Assembly (NCBI GenBank): GCA_001695595.3
Contig: MBPM02000003.1
Location: 1,984,001-2,048,000 of the forward strand
From: Plasmopara viticola
Taxonomy: Eukaryota; Oomycota; Peronosporomycetes; Peronosporales; Peronosporaceae
DNA: 64,000 nucleotides
Direction: 5' to 3'
Positions 11,144 to 23,221 of this stretch are shown one piece after another. The notes beneath the pieces were generated by a model. That model was not told where the DNA came from. It saw only the letters and a program-made list of their open reading frames with translations, and did no database searches. Within the stretch, counting starts at the first letter, position 1. The number at the start of each line of letters is the position of its first letter. The translations under genes were made by a program, and so were the position numbers.

Positions 11144-11528
11144 GATGACTGACTTAAAGCTTGTGGACGAGGGCGATGAAGCGCTTGGGTTCCGCTAAAT
11201 TTGACTTGTGGGGTTGAGCGCAAATTGAGAAGCTACTAGGTACGAGGTGTACCTAGATGTACGAGGTGTACATCACACTGGTCCCTACATTCACTCTCAG
11301 AGGCTTAGGGGTACTCTCGATGCCGTTCTATGTACAGGTTGAGCGGACGATGAGCGGACGACGGCAGATCATGAAACTCCGTTTACGCAACAATTCGGAA
11401 ATAACAAATTTGCAACAGTGGCAAAAAACAACAAAACAAAAGGCACAAATGCAGTTGAATTAATATCTGCTGTTCCCCAAAGAAATTGTTACCTTCTCGA
11501 GCACAGATTGAAGCGCCTGACCTGCCTC
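11144..11528. other. probable 5' region of the LINE, no gene
   Basis: No coding sequence is seen. At about 11240-11272 the 12-bp string TACGAGGTGTAC occurs twice, 20 bp apart. Confidence 0.3.
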
Positions 11529-11897
11529 TTATGCATCCACTTCGTCAATCGCCGGGTGCCGGTTTGGATCCGTATCACGTAGCACCGATTCAACCAATTG
11601 TCTCGTCTCATCGTAGATCTCTTGCGTCAGATCATACTTGCGCAATAGGGCCAGCGTTGATGCCTCCAGCGACGAAAGCGCCACCATTGAGCGCCGCGCT
11701 ATCTCGTCCAAGTGACCCGTGCTGTACATTTCACTGGACGGGTTTCTCGACATGCGACACTTTCGATCCTCCTGGATCAGCCAGTGCGTGTATTTTGGTT
11801 GCTCGACCTTCACTTGCGCCTTGCTCGCGCTCTTCTTCGACTTGCTTCTTGGGTGCGCGCGCCATAATATGCGTGAATGAGAAGATGCTGATGGCAT
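11529..11897 (-). CDS. small hypothetical protein
   Basis: An ATG-started minus-strand ORF of 122 residues. The N-terminal third is basic (RSKSKKSASKAQVKVEQPKY), followed by WLIQEDRKCRMSRNP and an amphipathic helical half (ARRSMVALSSLEASTLALLRKYDL) ending in an acidic tail (HPAIDEVDA). A second ATG in another frame (about 11865, MARAPKK) could be the original start if a 1-2 nt slip has occurred in the GC-rich run, because both frames encode similar basic starts. The family is not recognised. It sits about 390 bp upstream of the LINE ORF1 on the same strand, so it could belong to a mobile element or be an independent gene. Confidence 0.35.
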   Translation of the reverse strand: MPSASSHSRILWRAHPRSKSKKSASKAQVKVEQPKYTHWLIQEDRKCRMSRNPSSEMYSTGHLDEIARRSMVALSSLEASTLALLRKYDLTQEIYDETRQLVESVLRDTDPNRHPAIDEVDA

Positions 11898-11963
11898 CAG
11901 CTTAATATTGTATGAAAGCAACAATTCAACAGATTTGGAATCCTCTTTAAAGCAATGATGCAA

Positions 11964-12854
11964 TCCACGTCATTGGTATCACAGACGACGCAAACAGCAT
12001 TCTCCGATACTTAGAGGCGCCTATTCGCGGCATCCCCTTAAAACTCAGTGTTTTGGTTGGCAGGACTGTTTTCCGATGACACAACAATCAAAAACCCCAT
12101 TTAAAAAATGAAACGCATTAGACATACCTCAGAATACGAACCAACGACTCCTAGACGTAAGCGAGCCATATCATTATATACCCACCATAAAGAATATAAT
12201 AATGGTCTGACATCCGCGATATCGCTTCATTCTTTTGGGTACCGAGACGATTCATAGGTGTTAAAAGATGGTAAAATCATCCAATAAATCCATAAGAAAC
12301 ATCATGAATCAATCTATAAGAAACATCAAGCAAATGCCGCGATGTTGCTATATTAATTTTACTACCAACAGTATTGATAGATGTCAATTTCTATATGACT
12401 CTGATAAAATTCATTGTCCCTGCCTGTCTCTGGATGTTGCTGAGAAAAAGGTTCTTTAATAATGCAGGTCAGAGATCATCTCGTTAGTCGTTTAATTCTG
12501 TGTCCCTCTATCCCTACAAAATTGTAGCTGTGTATAGAAATATCTCAGTTAATCCTCCATCATCGTCTATCATCATTTCTTAACAGTACTGCTACAAATC
12601 CACTTTTTCCTAGAACAACCTGAAGCACGAGTAATCACCGTGAAATCGCATTATGGCTGCTTTCCGTGAAATGAATCCAGGGACGACAATCTTTTTTCCT
12701 CGGAACAAGAAAATTATACACTCCTTCAACGAACTCATATGTTTTCAATTAAATCGCTGACAATTCAATCAAGGGACGCACTCGGAATTCACCAGACAGA
12801 CAAGCAGTCAAAAGTGAGGTACGAAGCTTTCGAGACTGCATGGGCCTCGTGATG
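11964..12854. other. gene-poor AT-rich stretch with a short direct repeat
   Basis: No gene seen. A 17-bp unit, ATCCATAAGAAACATCA then ATCTATAAGAAACATCA, lies at 12288-12304 and 12312-12328 (period 24, one mismatch). Confidence 0.4.
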
Positions 12855-13400
12855 CTAACACGTATTGGCACAAAAAGCAAAGCTGCATCTTACGGAAAAT
12901 GTAATGACAACATATTGAGGACATGACAAGAACATGACAACAATTGCAAATAAGCCTCTGTTCAATTTTCCGTTTGCGATCTGAATATACTTGTCTTGCG
13001 TTAGTTGATCTAACTCCTTCTTCAGCCTAAAGCACTTCAAACTAGCAAACTTTTTTTATTAGCCAAGCAATGTAATCTTTTACCTTATCGTAAATCGTCT
13101 TACCTTTGTATCTTCGCCATGTCATCACAAACAAAAGGTCAAACCCACGGAGCATTTCATCGAGGAACTTCTCAAAACCGGGGTACTCACCCATCAGAAT
13201 CTCTTGTTGGTACAGCCACTTTTTGGATTGTTGATCAACTCCTCAGAACTCAGCAATTTGCTTGCCTCGGTATTTTCAAAAATTTCTGCGAGTGTATCTA
13301 TTAAAAGCTTATATTTATAGCCCGATACTTCTTTGAAATAAATTAAGAATGAAGCTGAATGCTACGTTTGCTTGGCCAATCTCTTTAAGAGGTTTAGCTG
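12855..13400 (-). pseudogene. unknown protein remnant downstream of the helicase remnant
   Basis: Minus-strand frames give consecutive protein-like pieces: YFKEVSGYKYKLLIDTLAEI then FENTEASKLLSSEELINN (about 13360-13230), GEYPGFEKFLDEMLRGFDLL then WRRYKGKTIYDKVKDYIAWL (about 13190-13060), and CFRLKKELDQLTQDKYIQIA (about 13035-12975). Stops and frame changes separate them. No family recognised. Orientation agrees with the helicase remnant at 14277-15876, so both may come from one insertion. Confidence 0.35.
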
Positions 13401-13447
13401 GCATTCCGATTATCCATGCTTCCCTTTTATCCACGCAGCGGTGATGT

Positions 13448-13738
13448 GTGAAAGCGTTTTGGAGTAGAAGCAATCGCCCAGAGATGATCGTGGCTTATAT
13501 CCAGTCGACCATTCGAAACGATAAAACCTTCAAGATTTATCGACTACGCGAGTTGAAGGAAGCGATGAATAAGAATCCGAACATCGCTGATGTCAATCGC
13601 GCGTATGTGGTGGTGGGTCCAGACTCAACCATCTGCGAGACATTCACATTGAATGATCCTCCAAATTCAAAAAAAAATCTGACGATGGTTAGCTGCTTCG
13701 ACCCTAACCAATTCGAAAGACAATTGAGAGCTTAGAAT
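13448..13738 (+). pseudogene. unknown ORF remnant on the opposite strand
   Basis: A plus-strand frame of about 95 codons reads like a globular protein (KAFWSRSNRPEMIVAYIQS, KIYRLRELKEAMNKN, DVNRAYVVVGPDSTI, TMVSCFDPNQFERQLRA). There is no ATG at its beginning: a TGA lies just upstream at 13442-13444 and the first Met is internal. Downstream pieces up to about 14250 carry more broken frames (for example a stretch around 13900-13980). Family not recognised. Confidence 0.35.
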
Positions 13739-14276
13739 TGATTAAACAGTTTATCACTTTGTATCAGCGCTATCCTGAGTCTAGCGCCAAACCAACGAAT
13801 AGATACTGCAGCGAACTAGCCAATTTGATATCCATGATGCTTTTTAAACATCCGAGACGCTATACTACCGTCGTTGGAGCTGGTCTAGTGTTTTCGTAGA
13901 TATAGCGCGAGAATCTTGGTCGTTGCAGCTCATGCCTCTAATGCCGGAGACACGCGCCTCGCTACTTCAATTCACTTTGACGAACGAATGTGATCAATAA
14001 CAGCTATCAGAGCTTAGCTCGCATCATGCAAAAGACTCGCGAACACAAACGGCATCGATTCGCCTCGCAGCAAACAGACATCATATTACAGCGTGCAAAC
14101 GATTTGAAATCACACAGTAGCTTAATCAGATCATCAGACACTGTTTCTGTACGCCAAATTTGCAATCGATGCTTGAAATTGAAGCCGTCGGCTGGGACCA
14201 AATAACCTCAGTTGAGGTTGAAATCTCGTCGTTCCAAAATGATATCGGTATCGATGCCAGTACTACTTTGACGGCC

Positions 14277-15876
14277 TCAGGGAGTTTCAACTCGGATAAG
14301 ATTTTTTTTAGCATTCATGAAGTATCGCTTGGTGCTTCTGGTATTGCATTCGTAGTTCTTACAGTAAGCCTTCGTATGTTTGTTTCCACAATGTGTGCAG
14401 ATTTTCATTTCGACATTTTCGATTTTACTATGAGCTCGCTCGATCTCTTGCGGCTTTGACTGTTCCTTAAGTAGTTTATCCAGTCTGAATTCCTCTCTCA
14501 TCCATACGAGCAAGTGTCTCCGCAATTCAGACCTTGATGGTTCTGCCTTTTCTTCATACGCTACGTATCCCATGGCAAATCTATAGCTGTTGTTAGCAGT
14601 CTCGCGAAATTCATTGCTTCTATTAATGAATGACTGGGGAGCAAATGCCGTCACCTTCTTGCTTGCGTATTTGATTTCGAACTCGATGTTCTAGAACGGC
14701 ATCAATGCAAGAACGTTGCGAACTCTTGATCTTTGAGTTACTCAGAAGTCCAATTTTATCTTGAGCAAATGCAAACTTTATGAGATTGGCCAAAAGGCTT
14801 TTACCTAGTTCTTCCTGTCCATAAATCATTAGCCTGAAGTCAAACTTGTCATCCAAAACGGTTAGACATCGACCAAGGAGGAAGTAAATGATTTTGCGGT
14901 TCTCTTCTTCCGTAAATTAAAAGAAAAATATTTATTAAATAGCGGCGTCTCAATGATTTCGAATGTCTGATTGTCGTGTTTACAAACCTAATTTTCCTTT
15001 GGGACATCTACTGCATCGACAAATTTAGCGGTGGATGAAACATAAACTCCGTAGCTAAATTCAATATAGGTACGATCTAATGTCATAAAGGCAAACCCTG
15101 GATGAACCGTATTTTTCATGGAAAGGAGCAATTAGTCAAATTCTTTCTTCGAGGAAAACTGATATAATTCATCATTCACAAAGACATGGTCTAGAAAAAG
15201 CTTTGGATCACTACATTTGTAGGTGTAATAATAAGCCGTCTGGCGTTCATATATTGCCCCTGAGCGATGTTAGCGTCTGTAATTATCGCCAACGATTTTG
15301 ATCAACCTAAGCTTTAGCCGCTGAGCTTCAGTAAGTTTGCGTTCTGCTTGCAGGTTGACTGTATCGTTAGCGATAGCAGCAATTGATTAAAAATTCTGGC
15401 GCGAACGCATCCTCATCAACAGAGGTCTCATTTTTCCGCGTCCATACCAGCGAATGGCCTTTGGTTTTTCAAGAGCATCGTATCGTCCGATCTGTGAATC
15501 CGCTCGCAAACGGTGCAATGCGATGGGCCAATTCGTTTGACAAAAACGAATTTACCTTTTGAAGCCCGTTTATAAACATCAAATTTGATGGATCGTAATT
15601 CGGGATCTTGCTAATCTTTTGAATTGCTTTGTCAATGAACTCATTACTCGACTCGACGGAAAATTCTTGCGGCTTTTCATCTGACTTAATGTTTAAATCG
15701 TTGGTCAAACCGTGATCAGTGTATGCCATATCAGCAGCAGTATCAAACAAGAATGGCGTGTTGTAGGTAGAATTAAATGATTTGATTATTTGATTTACAT
15801 TTTCTCGTTTGTTGTTTCTGGAAGAAAAAGTGATCCATTGTTGCGATATAGCTGACGATCTATACGCGGCACACAC
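14277..15876 (-). pseudogene. D5/superfamily-3-like helicase remnant, virus-like
   Basis: Reading down the minus strand gives one protein in at least four frames. The N-terminal piece (15876-15469) is followed, after a shift, by a region about 15470-14910 with TAYYYTYKCSDPKLFLDHVF and FAFMTLDRTYIEFSYGVYV, interrupted by stops at 15270-15272, 15132-15134 and 14988-14990. Another shift leads to IIYFLLGRCLTVLDDKFDF and the Walker A motif GQEELGKS (14797-14820), then KIGLLSN. The last piece (14654-14277) has a Cys/His cluster CTHCGNKHTKAYC (about 14400-14360) and ends RSTKRYFMNAKKN. The order (an ETPLF..F block, a helical GR segment, Walker A, an xGxLSN strand, a C-terminal Cys/His patch) resembles D5-type helicase-primases of large DNA viruses, virophages and polinton-like viruses. 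It is clearly dead. The exact source family is inference. Confidence 0.55.
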
Positions 15877-15999
15877 GCGATCACTTCGCGCACACTTGCA
15901 GAAAATTAGACAAATTGATTGTCCTTAGTACAGGATACGTTAACGGGTGACTTAATTAAAACTCTCATGAACCAAGATTCCCGGTGGAAGCTTCACGTT

Positions 16000-16245
16000 T
16001 TATTTTTTGGTTTTTATAGAACTTACAAATACGATGTTCGGAACTATTCTGTCGCCTTCATTGATCGCACTAATATGTGCCTTACGGGGTCCTAGGTCTT
16101 TATTATAGCGTTCGTGTTCAAGAAGCAAGACATTTGACGATCAACCGTGGAAGATACCTCTCTATTGGCCGCCAGGCAAAGTGACGCATCAATTTCCATT
16201 AGCTGCGGCCTGGTCACCTTGACTTCTTGTAGATTTATAAGGAAG
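16000..16245 (-). pseudogene. short coding remnant next to the helicase patch
   Basis: On the minus strand, KVTRPQLMEIDASLCLAANR then a shift into LLEHERYNKDLGPRKAHISA and INEGDRIVPNIVF (about 16230-16020) reads as protein, ending at a stop near 16005. It lies upstream of the helicase remnant in the same orientation. Family not recognised; too short to be sure. Confidence 0.25.
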
Positions 16246-19200
16246 ATACAACGTTGTATTTGCTAGAAAAATAGGTTAAATTATTCATGTGCTGGTTGAA
16301 CAACAATAAGTCATGCTTGTGCGCATGCCGAAAACAAAAATGTGGGTATGGGAGGCTATGTGTATTATTGTATCGAAGCGAATTATATTAAGTGAACGAC
16401 TTGCTTTACTTAGGAACAAGAACTCATAGCACGAGCAGGACTCATCTAAAGTAGGTTCGAAAGTGAGGTGAAGATCACACTAGATCACATTCGGTGTGGG
16501 GACCGACTGACAGTCTTGCAGAGGGAGCGTTACAATCTGAGGTGGATCAGTAAAATAAAATTTTGCTTATTGTTTGGGCGAACTTAACAATTCGAATTTG
16601 CGAATGCTGAATTGGCCTTTGACTCCCGATTGACTTTTAATCAATTAGTGGTAGTCAAATCACAACTAACTTTCCATAATGTATATTGAGCAAAGTAATA
16701 CTCTGAAGGCTGACAAAAAAAGACGACGTTGTAATAAGCTTAATACTTCTGTTGACTATCAAAACATTTACTAGCTTGTTTGAAGAACGGCATTAAGACA
16801 TTTCCAGGATATCTTTATAAAAATCGATTTAGATGAAAAAGATCTTGCAATAAAGTGCACGTACCCGATGTCCAGTGCAGTGTTTAGAGCTGCTATAGCG
16901 AATTTTTTGACTAATAGCTCTACCTGCTTGCTTCTGGTGTGCGTCTTGCAAACGCTGAATGCCTTGTCGAGATCACTGTGCACACAAGGACATTGATAGC
17001 TGCAAATAAATGAATGTCAATTATGTAAGACAAGTATTGGGTAGACTTATATGAGTCATCAGTTTGAAAGTTTGTATGTATACGTAATTTAAGTTGATAC
17101 ATCTTCGTATTTGATGTGGATTATTGATTCAAATATATTACTTTTCTCAAGTCAATTTCGGGCGTACTCTTCATAATTCCACAAGTTGTGTTGTACTAGA
17201 GAAATATAATGATCTCGTGCTATTTACCTTCTAAACGTCTAAAAAGCACTCATTTCGCCAACGGGAAGATGCGCGTGCACAGATTCGTCTTCAAGGAATG
17301 CAAGTATTATCGCACAAATATTAGAATTTCTCGATAATTATAATTATATATCAAGGCTTTAAAAAATAGCACATGCTGTCTTCAAAGCACCCTAACGCTC
17401 TGTATCGTTACTGTAACTTTTGTTAATTAAAACGTCAAAGCAGAGACTTTACAATTACTAAAGATAAAAAAGGACTACTCGATTACCTGGTCGAGCTACT
17501 ACTACTCACAGTAAACCGAATTAAAGACATTTTTAGAGCCTTTACAGACCCAAATCAGCATTTTTGATGCGCTTAGGATCGGAGGGCCTGGTTTTATAAG
17601 GTTTTTACAACGACGCTGTGACCACTTTGACTATAGTTATCTAGGCTCCGCGTTGCACTCTACCATTTTTAAACGTACGTGGTCATCAGGTTTCAATTTC
17701 CAGAAAAATGTACAGAAAGCAAGACGCAGGGACAACGCTCGAAGTCGGACATCACTGCATAAAGAAGTGTTAAGAAGAGTTTGGATACAAGACTAGTTTG
17801 ATGTTTATCACGACCGATCAGCAATACACCCCCCCCTTCGAACAATGTACCTTTTTTGAATCAACTATTTCCCACCATGAACTTTACTGCGCTTCAAAAC
17901 TTGTCGTAGTGTTTGTAATGAAACAAATAAGCTTTGTGAACTGACTCATTTTTACCCATTATCAGTGAACTTTAGCAGCATGAAGCTATGCGCTGGATAA
18001 TTGGAGGCTGTCGGATTACTCACCAATTGCACCTTGATATGTATTTTATATAATACATTCGTCACCTTAAAGTGCCGTGTTAACAGCTTTCTCTTCTTGT
18101 AACATGCATTATTTTGGTGTGCTGCCGATGTTGTTATTGGATTTATATCAAAGCAACACCAAGCTGAGCAGGGAGCTTGCTCGTCATACGTCTCGTTACT
18201 AACTCGTGCAGCAGCCCAACATACCTCCTTAGGCATTCACTCAGCAGAAAGAGACGTTCACCTGCGCTCCACAAACGAAACAATATAAGCTACCCTTATG
18301 ATCTAGCAGTTTAGAATTTTGTTTGCTCGATTGATGTATGCTGGCAAATTCTGGCGGTGTGTTGCTTCCTCTGTACTTTATCCAATTGTTTAGCTACGCT
18401 TTGTCACCACCGACCCATATATATTGTTTGCTGCATATCGTGCATCTATGTATACCATCTTCTTCTGGTGTGAAGAGAATTGAGCAAATTCAACTGCATA
18501 AGAGGAGCATGCTTTGTAGAGAAATAGCTCATAATGCTAAAAAATAATTTGGCTAGTTATTGAAGTGCACGCACTTTTGCTTGAAGCGTGCCATAGTGAC
18601 GCGGCAAATGGTTGGTGCAGGTCGGCCGTTTGGGTATCTAACGTTTAAGTTTAATTCTAATACTTGATATAGCAAATTTTAAAATGAGCTGACGACGTAG
18701 AAATTGATGATCACCTTATATAATTGGAACAGGTTGCTACACTTAATTAAATTTGCAACAAAAAAGTTGTAGGTCAAGCGGCCATGACGCATTGCAGCGT
18801 TGTGTGTTATGAGCAAGGCTTACCTTACAAGAATAGGGGAGGAATCCATTCTGGCGAATCAACCAAGCTGGACTTGATAGATTCAAATTAAGACTTAAAT
18901 TTATACATCGCATAAGACCTTCTTGCTTTAAGTCGAGCTAAGACATAAATGTACAATCTTGAGCTTGCTTATCTGAGATCTAAGTTACATGAGGTTCATA
19001 GAAGAAAGGCAAAGCGAAATAACCTCTTTAAGAAACTATATGTTTCGCTAGCAGAGCAAGGATTAGGAATGCTTCAATGCACAAAGAGAACTGTCCAATT
19101 TTATCACGGCGTAGCTAATTAATTAAGTCAAATTTTTGTATCTATGAATGGTTAGAACCTGCTGCGTCAAGCTCAGTCATAATAAATTTGAGGGTTGTCG

Positions 19201-20200
19201 ATCATAATACTATGTGTAGCGATTGCTGCCGTAAGCAAAAGCTCGTGATCCATGCCATTTCGTAGAAAATTGACGATATTAATGTTTATCTTGCATAAGG
19301 GCTGCTAACAAAAAATCCTATTTTAGAGCCAGAAACACGCTGGTCACAAGTAATGATGGGTAGGTGAAGCAAAAAACTTATAACAAGCAATTAATACAAA
19401 TTGTATAAAGTTTGGCTTTGCATGCTTAGCACGATTCAGGAATAGATATGGTAAAGTCAGTGTTGTTTACACACGTAAGTTTAGGGAATCACGAAAGATT
19501 TTTTAACAACCAGTCCACTTTGGCTAGCTAAAGAATTTGTGGTTTTGCTTTCGGGTTTGACATGGTTAGTAGCTCGAGAACTGATTTGGTGATTGGGGAC
19601 AATCATACAATTCTAAGTAAAGTAAAGATGTTCTTAAAATTGTAACAGATGTGACTTTTTTCTGATGAATACTCTTTGTAAGAATAAAAATGGGAAGGCG
19701 CCATCCCACCAGAAAACCTCGGTAAAAAAAACATCATTTTTATGTAGGTGTTAAAAATTCCTGTAGAGGCGTACATTGCTCTGGGCACAAAGACCCGAAA
19801 AAAATTAAAAATGGATTTGTTATTTGTTAAAGGTACTACTCAGATGCAGTTTGCTTAGATACTTATACTTGGTATAAGAATTTGGCACAATGTTGACATT
19901 TTGCCGGACACAAAGTAGGCAGTGGCGGTCGCGACAATAACGATGCAAGCCACATATTGACGCACATTTGCAGCATGCATGCAGATAATTCGAGTACACA
20001 ATAAAACCCTACGCTCGCACTCACCTGTTGGCAAATTCAGTGGTTGTTTGGATTTGCTCAGGACGGTTTTGTATGGCTTTACCGAGTATATTTTAATATA
20101 GATAGTGAGCGCTGTTTGCCTGATGTGTGATGAGACGACGAGCCGAGCAACGGCACTAAACACAAACAAAAGTGCGATACTTCTCGATTTATGCGTGATC

Positions 20201-20224
20201 GAGGGTTCGATCCCCTCCTCCGAT
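20201..20224 (+). other. tRNA-like T-arm (B-box) without a full tRNA
   Basis: GAGGG-TTCGATC-CCCTC forms a perfect T-stem and loop, and GGTTCGATCCC matches the polymerase III B-box. No upstream sequence pairs with the following CTCCGAT as an acceptor stem and no anticodon arm can be drawn, so this is a fragment of a tRNA or a tRNA-derived SINE, or chance. Confidence 0.3.
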
Positions 20225-23196
20225 ATATGGTAGTGCTACCATCTCGCTCATACATAGTTTCAAATGGCCGATGGTACTACGAAGCCATCCTTCATACTAA
20301 TGGCTGCATTCAAAAATTGGCTAGGCTGACGTAGCATTCTGCGGTGCAGCCGATCGCGGGGATGGGATTGGAGACGGCGCGCATTCCTGGGTAAACTTGT
20401 ACGCTTGCTATAAAGGCATTTGTAAGCTCTACCTTTCAAAGCCTGATTCATTAATTGTGACATTGCTTATTTATGTCCTGCGCACGAGCACGGGTGTAAA
20501 CGACGCTAAACACTGATCTCATATTAATAAGTGTGTCGTGGTTGATCGCGTGAAATTACGCAACCATAATTTCTTAGCGCGTAAATTCTTATGGTATTTT
20601 GTATTAAACTTCCGCTAAAACTTTATCATTTGTCGCTGGAAATTATGCTTATTAAAATAACAGCAGAGCGTCACCGCTACACGCGGGTACGCATAACTTT
20701 CGTTTAGCCAGGTAGTGCTCATTATTGTAAAGAGATTGCCTCTAAACAGACTTGGTCTTTCATATTAAACGTAATGCCCTGGCTTTCTCAAAAAGCTGCT
20801 AGCTCTGACCAATAAGAGGGTAAGAGGGTACTCTGATGATAGTATGGGTTTGCTGCGGCTATTATCCTATAAACCTACAAGCGGTGTCAATTTGCTCGAA
20901 TAGTTGGCAATGGTAATTGGGTTGCTTACATTCGTCTTGATTTAGCGCAGGATGAGAGATGAAACTTCAAATGCGTACGAAGTCGGCTATCGTGAAAGCA
21001 AACTGGGTCGAAGACTGCCATATTTCTTACGTTTTTAAGCTATACCGCTTTAGAAAAAGCTAAGGTGATCACATCCTCCAGCCAAGTTTATCTCTTGTCT
21101 GACGTTATACCAGGTCCACTGTACAATAATTAAGTGATACAAAGAGATTTGTTTTTTTAAATGCTAGTATCAGTTTGGTTTTCCGTTTATGCTTAATTGA
21201 CGATATCTGTGAAATGACAAGTCTATCTTAAGCCTCTCCTGGCATGACCGAAGTTTGAAGCTTTACAAATAAGCGCATGCAGTGTCAAACGCCGAACTTA
21301 TGCGCTCAAATTGAGCTGCTAATCGGACTGGTAGAGTTGATCCGAGCAATCTTTACGTCGGCAAGCGATGGTTGATGAGGTCATCTCTTGCTAACCTTGA
21401 CTTTCTCATCAAGTAAACTTTGCACCGCGATTTACGGTGTCTATATCATCCAGCGCTAAAGCTTATGCTTATGTGCACGGCGCATATCTTTGTTAAACAA
21501 ATCGCTGGTCACCTACTAGTGCGAGCGATTTAATACAAAGTAGACCACAGACGATCACCTGCCTTAGTGGTTTTAAATTGAATTAAAAAGGCGAAGCCGA
21601 TGAGATCTCGCGGAGACAGACGAAAGTAAAGAGCATCAAAACATGCGTCTAGCACATAAAGGTAGGTAGCGACTGCGAATGCTCAAAATCGGCAGAAATG
21701 ACGTAGATTTGGTGTTAATTGTGCCCCAACCGTGCTTTTTTCTAAAAGACAAAGCCATCAGACAATTGACGTGTCCATTTTTATCAACGGGGAAACCACA
21801 TTAGTTCTTATCATGTGCTAAACTGATCGTCCCGTGTTATCTATTAGAAAAGTCACCATTCGTTTCCTTTTTGATCATTTTCTCTCGTAGCAAACATGCT
21901 TTCGATCTCCTAATTATTTTTCTTTGACGTCTTGTCCGAATCATAAGATCAACTGGCGATCCTGTTTAAAACTCAACCTTAGTGTCTCTTGTCTGCGCAT
22001 AGAAAACATCAGCAGTCAACAACTAAGCTTTTTTGAGCTCCGTTATTTGAAGACCATCGTGAGCCAAAAGCTTGGTCAGACAATTCTCTCATTGAAATTT
22101 TTAGCTTGCGAGCCCGACTCCATTTGGTGTTGTTACGTCCCCCCACTTCAAGTGGGCAGATCTCATTCCAGCTCAACAGAAGTACAGGTATCATTTAATG
22201 TTCTTCGCTTGGTTAGAGACTAATTAAAGCATCTAAACGAGAATATCGTGCTCTGCAGCAAGTCTACCGAGAGTTCTAGCGGACAGTCAAGATGATAGAC
22301 TGACATGTAAAGAAAAAATGATGAGAATGTATGATTTGCTACAAATTGTCTGAAAGAAGCATAAAATGATTGTGGCGAAGCTAAGCAAAAAATTAAATGG
22401 TTTCCTCGGTTGGAGCAATATTTCTACGAACTAAAGGCGGCAGGCGTGAGCAAGCGAGGGCTATACAGTAAGCTTCAAGGCGTTGAAGAGGCTCGTAAAT
22501 ATCGTCGCTTCCGAATACTGAATCTGCGTATTTTCTCGCCGCTGAGACAAAAGGAGAACGAATTACAATGCTCACGAAGCATGCCGATCAGAATCAGCTT
22601 GAGATGTGTTTTCCGACGGGAATTTCCCGCTAAGCCTGGGTATTGAGTGAACCTATAATTCCCTCAGCGCTAATGAAATGAATAAATTGACCCAATATGT
22701 ATGAGTATTGGAACATGTACAAGGAAGTGCTCCTCCCACATTTAAAAAATATGGGCTCTTAATGTTAATGTGAAATTTATGCGCTCAAAAATAATTTGTA
22801 TATGATATGTTTCCCGTGATGTAAGAGTTACTCAATCGTACGAATTTCACAATAGATAATTGTTTCTGAAAAATAATGAAACATGGCCGTTACTTAAGTA
22901 GCAGACTGCCGTCTGTAAAGACCGGGGTGAGAAAAAGGAGGCTCGACCTTTTAAAATTACACCGTTCTATTTTTACAGGCCTATCTCGCACTTCAGCGGT
23001 TCAGGTAGCGAAGAGCTTTTTCGCAATATTCGGCATGCTATCTCATTTTCTGTGGTCATGTGCAATGTTACAAAAAACGGCAGGTCGATAAAACAAAAAA
23101 TTTCGTAAAATGCTGATACATCTTCGATGGCTCACCGCCGCCGTATCTAAACCGACAACTGAAAGTTCTGCGACATGCTTCCCTCGCCTGGTACTG

Positions 23197-23221
23197 TAAC
23201 GGGCGCTATCGGCGCCCGTTA
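23197..23221. repeat. perfect GC-rich hairpin
   Basis: TAACGGGCGC pairs with GCGCCCGTTA across a 5-nt loop. The left arm is preceded by TG, as at the edge of many LTRs, but no second copy was found within the window. Confidence 0.5.

Noticed and set aside
17820..17835. C homopolymer at about 17829
   Set aside because: Simple sequence with no other feature near it.
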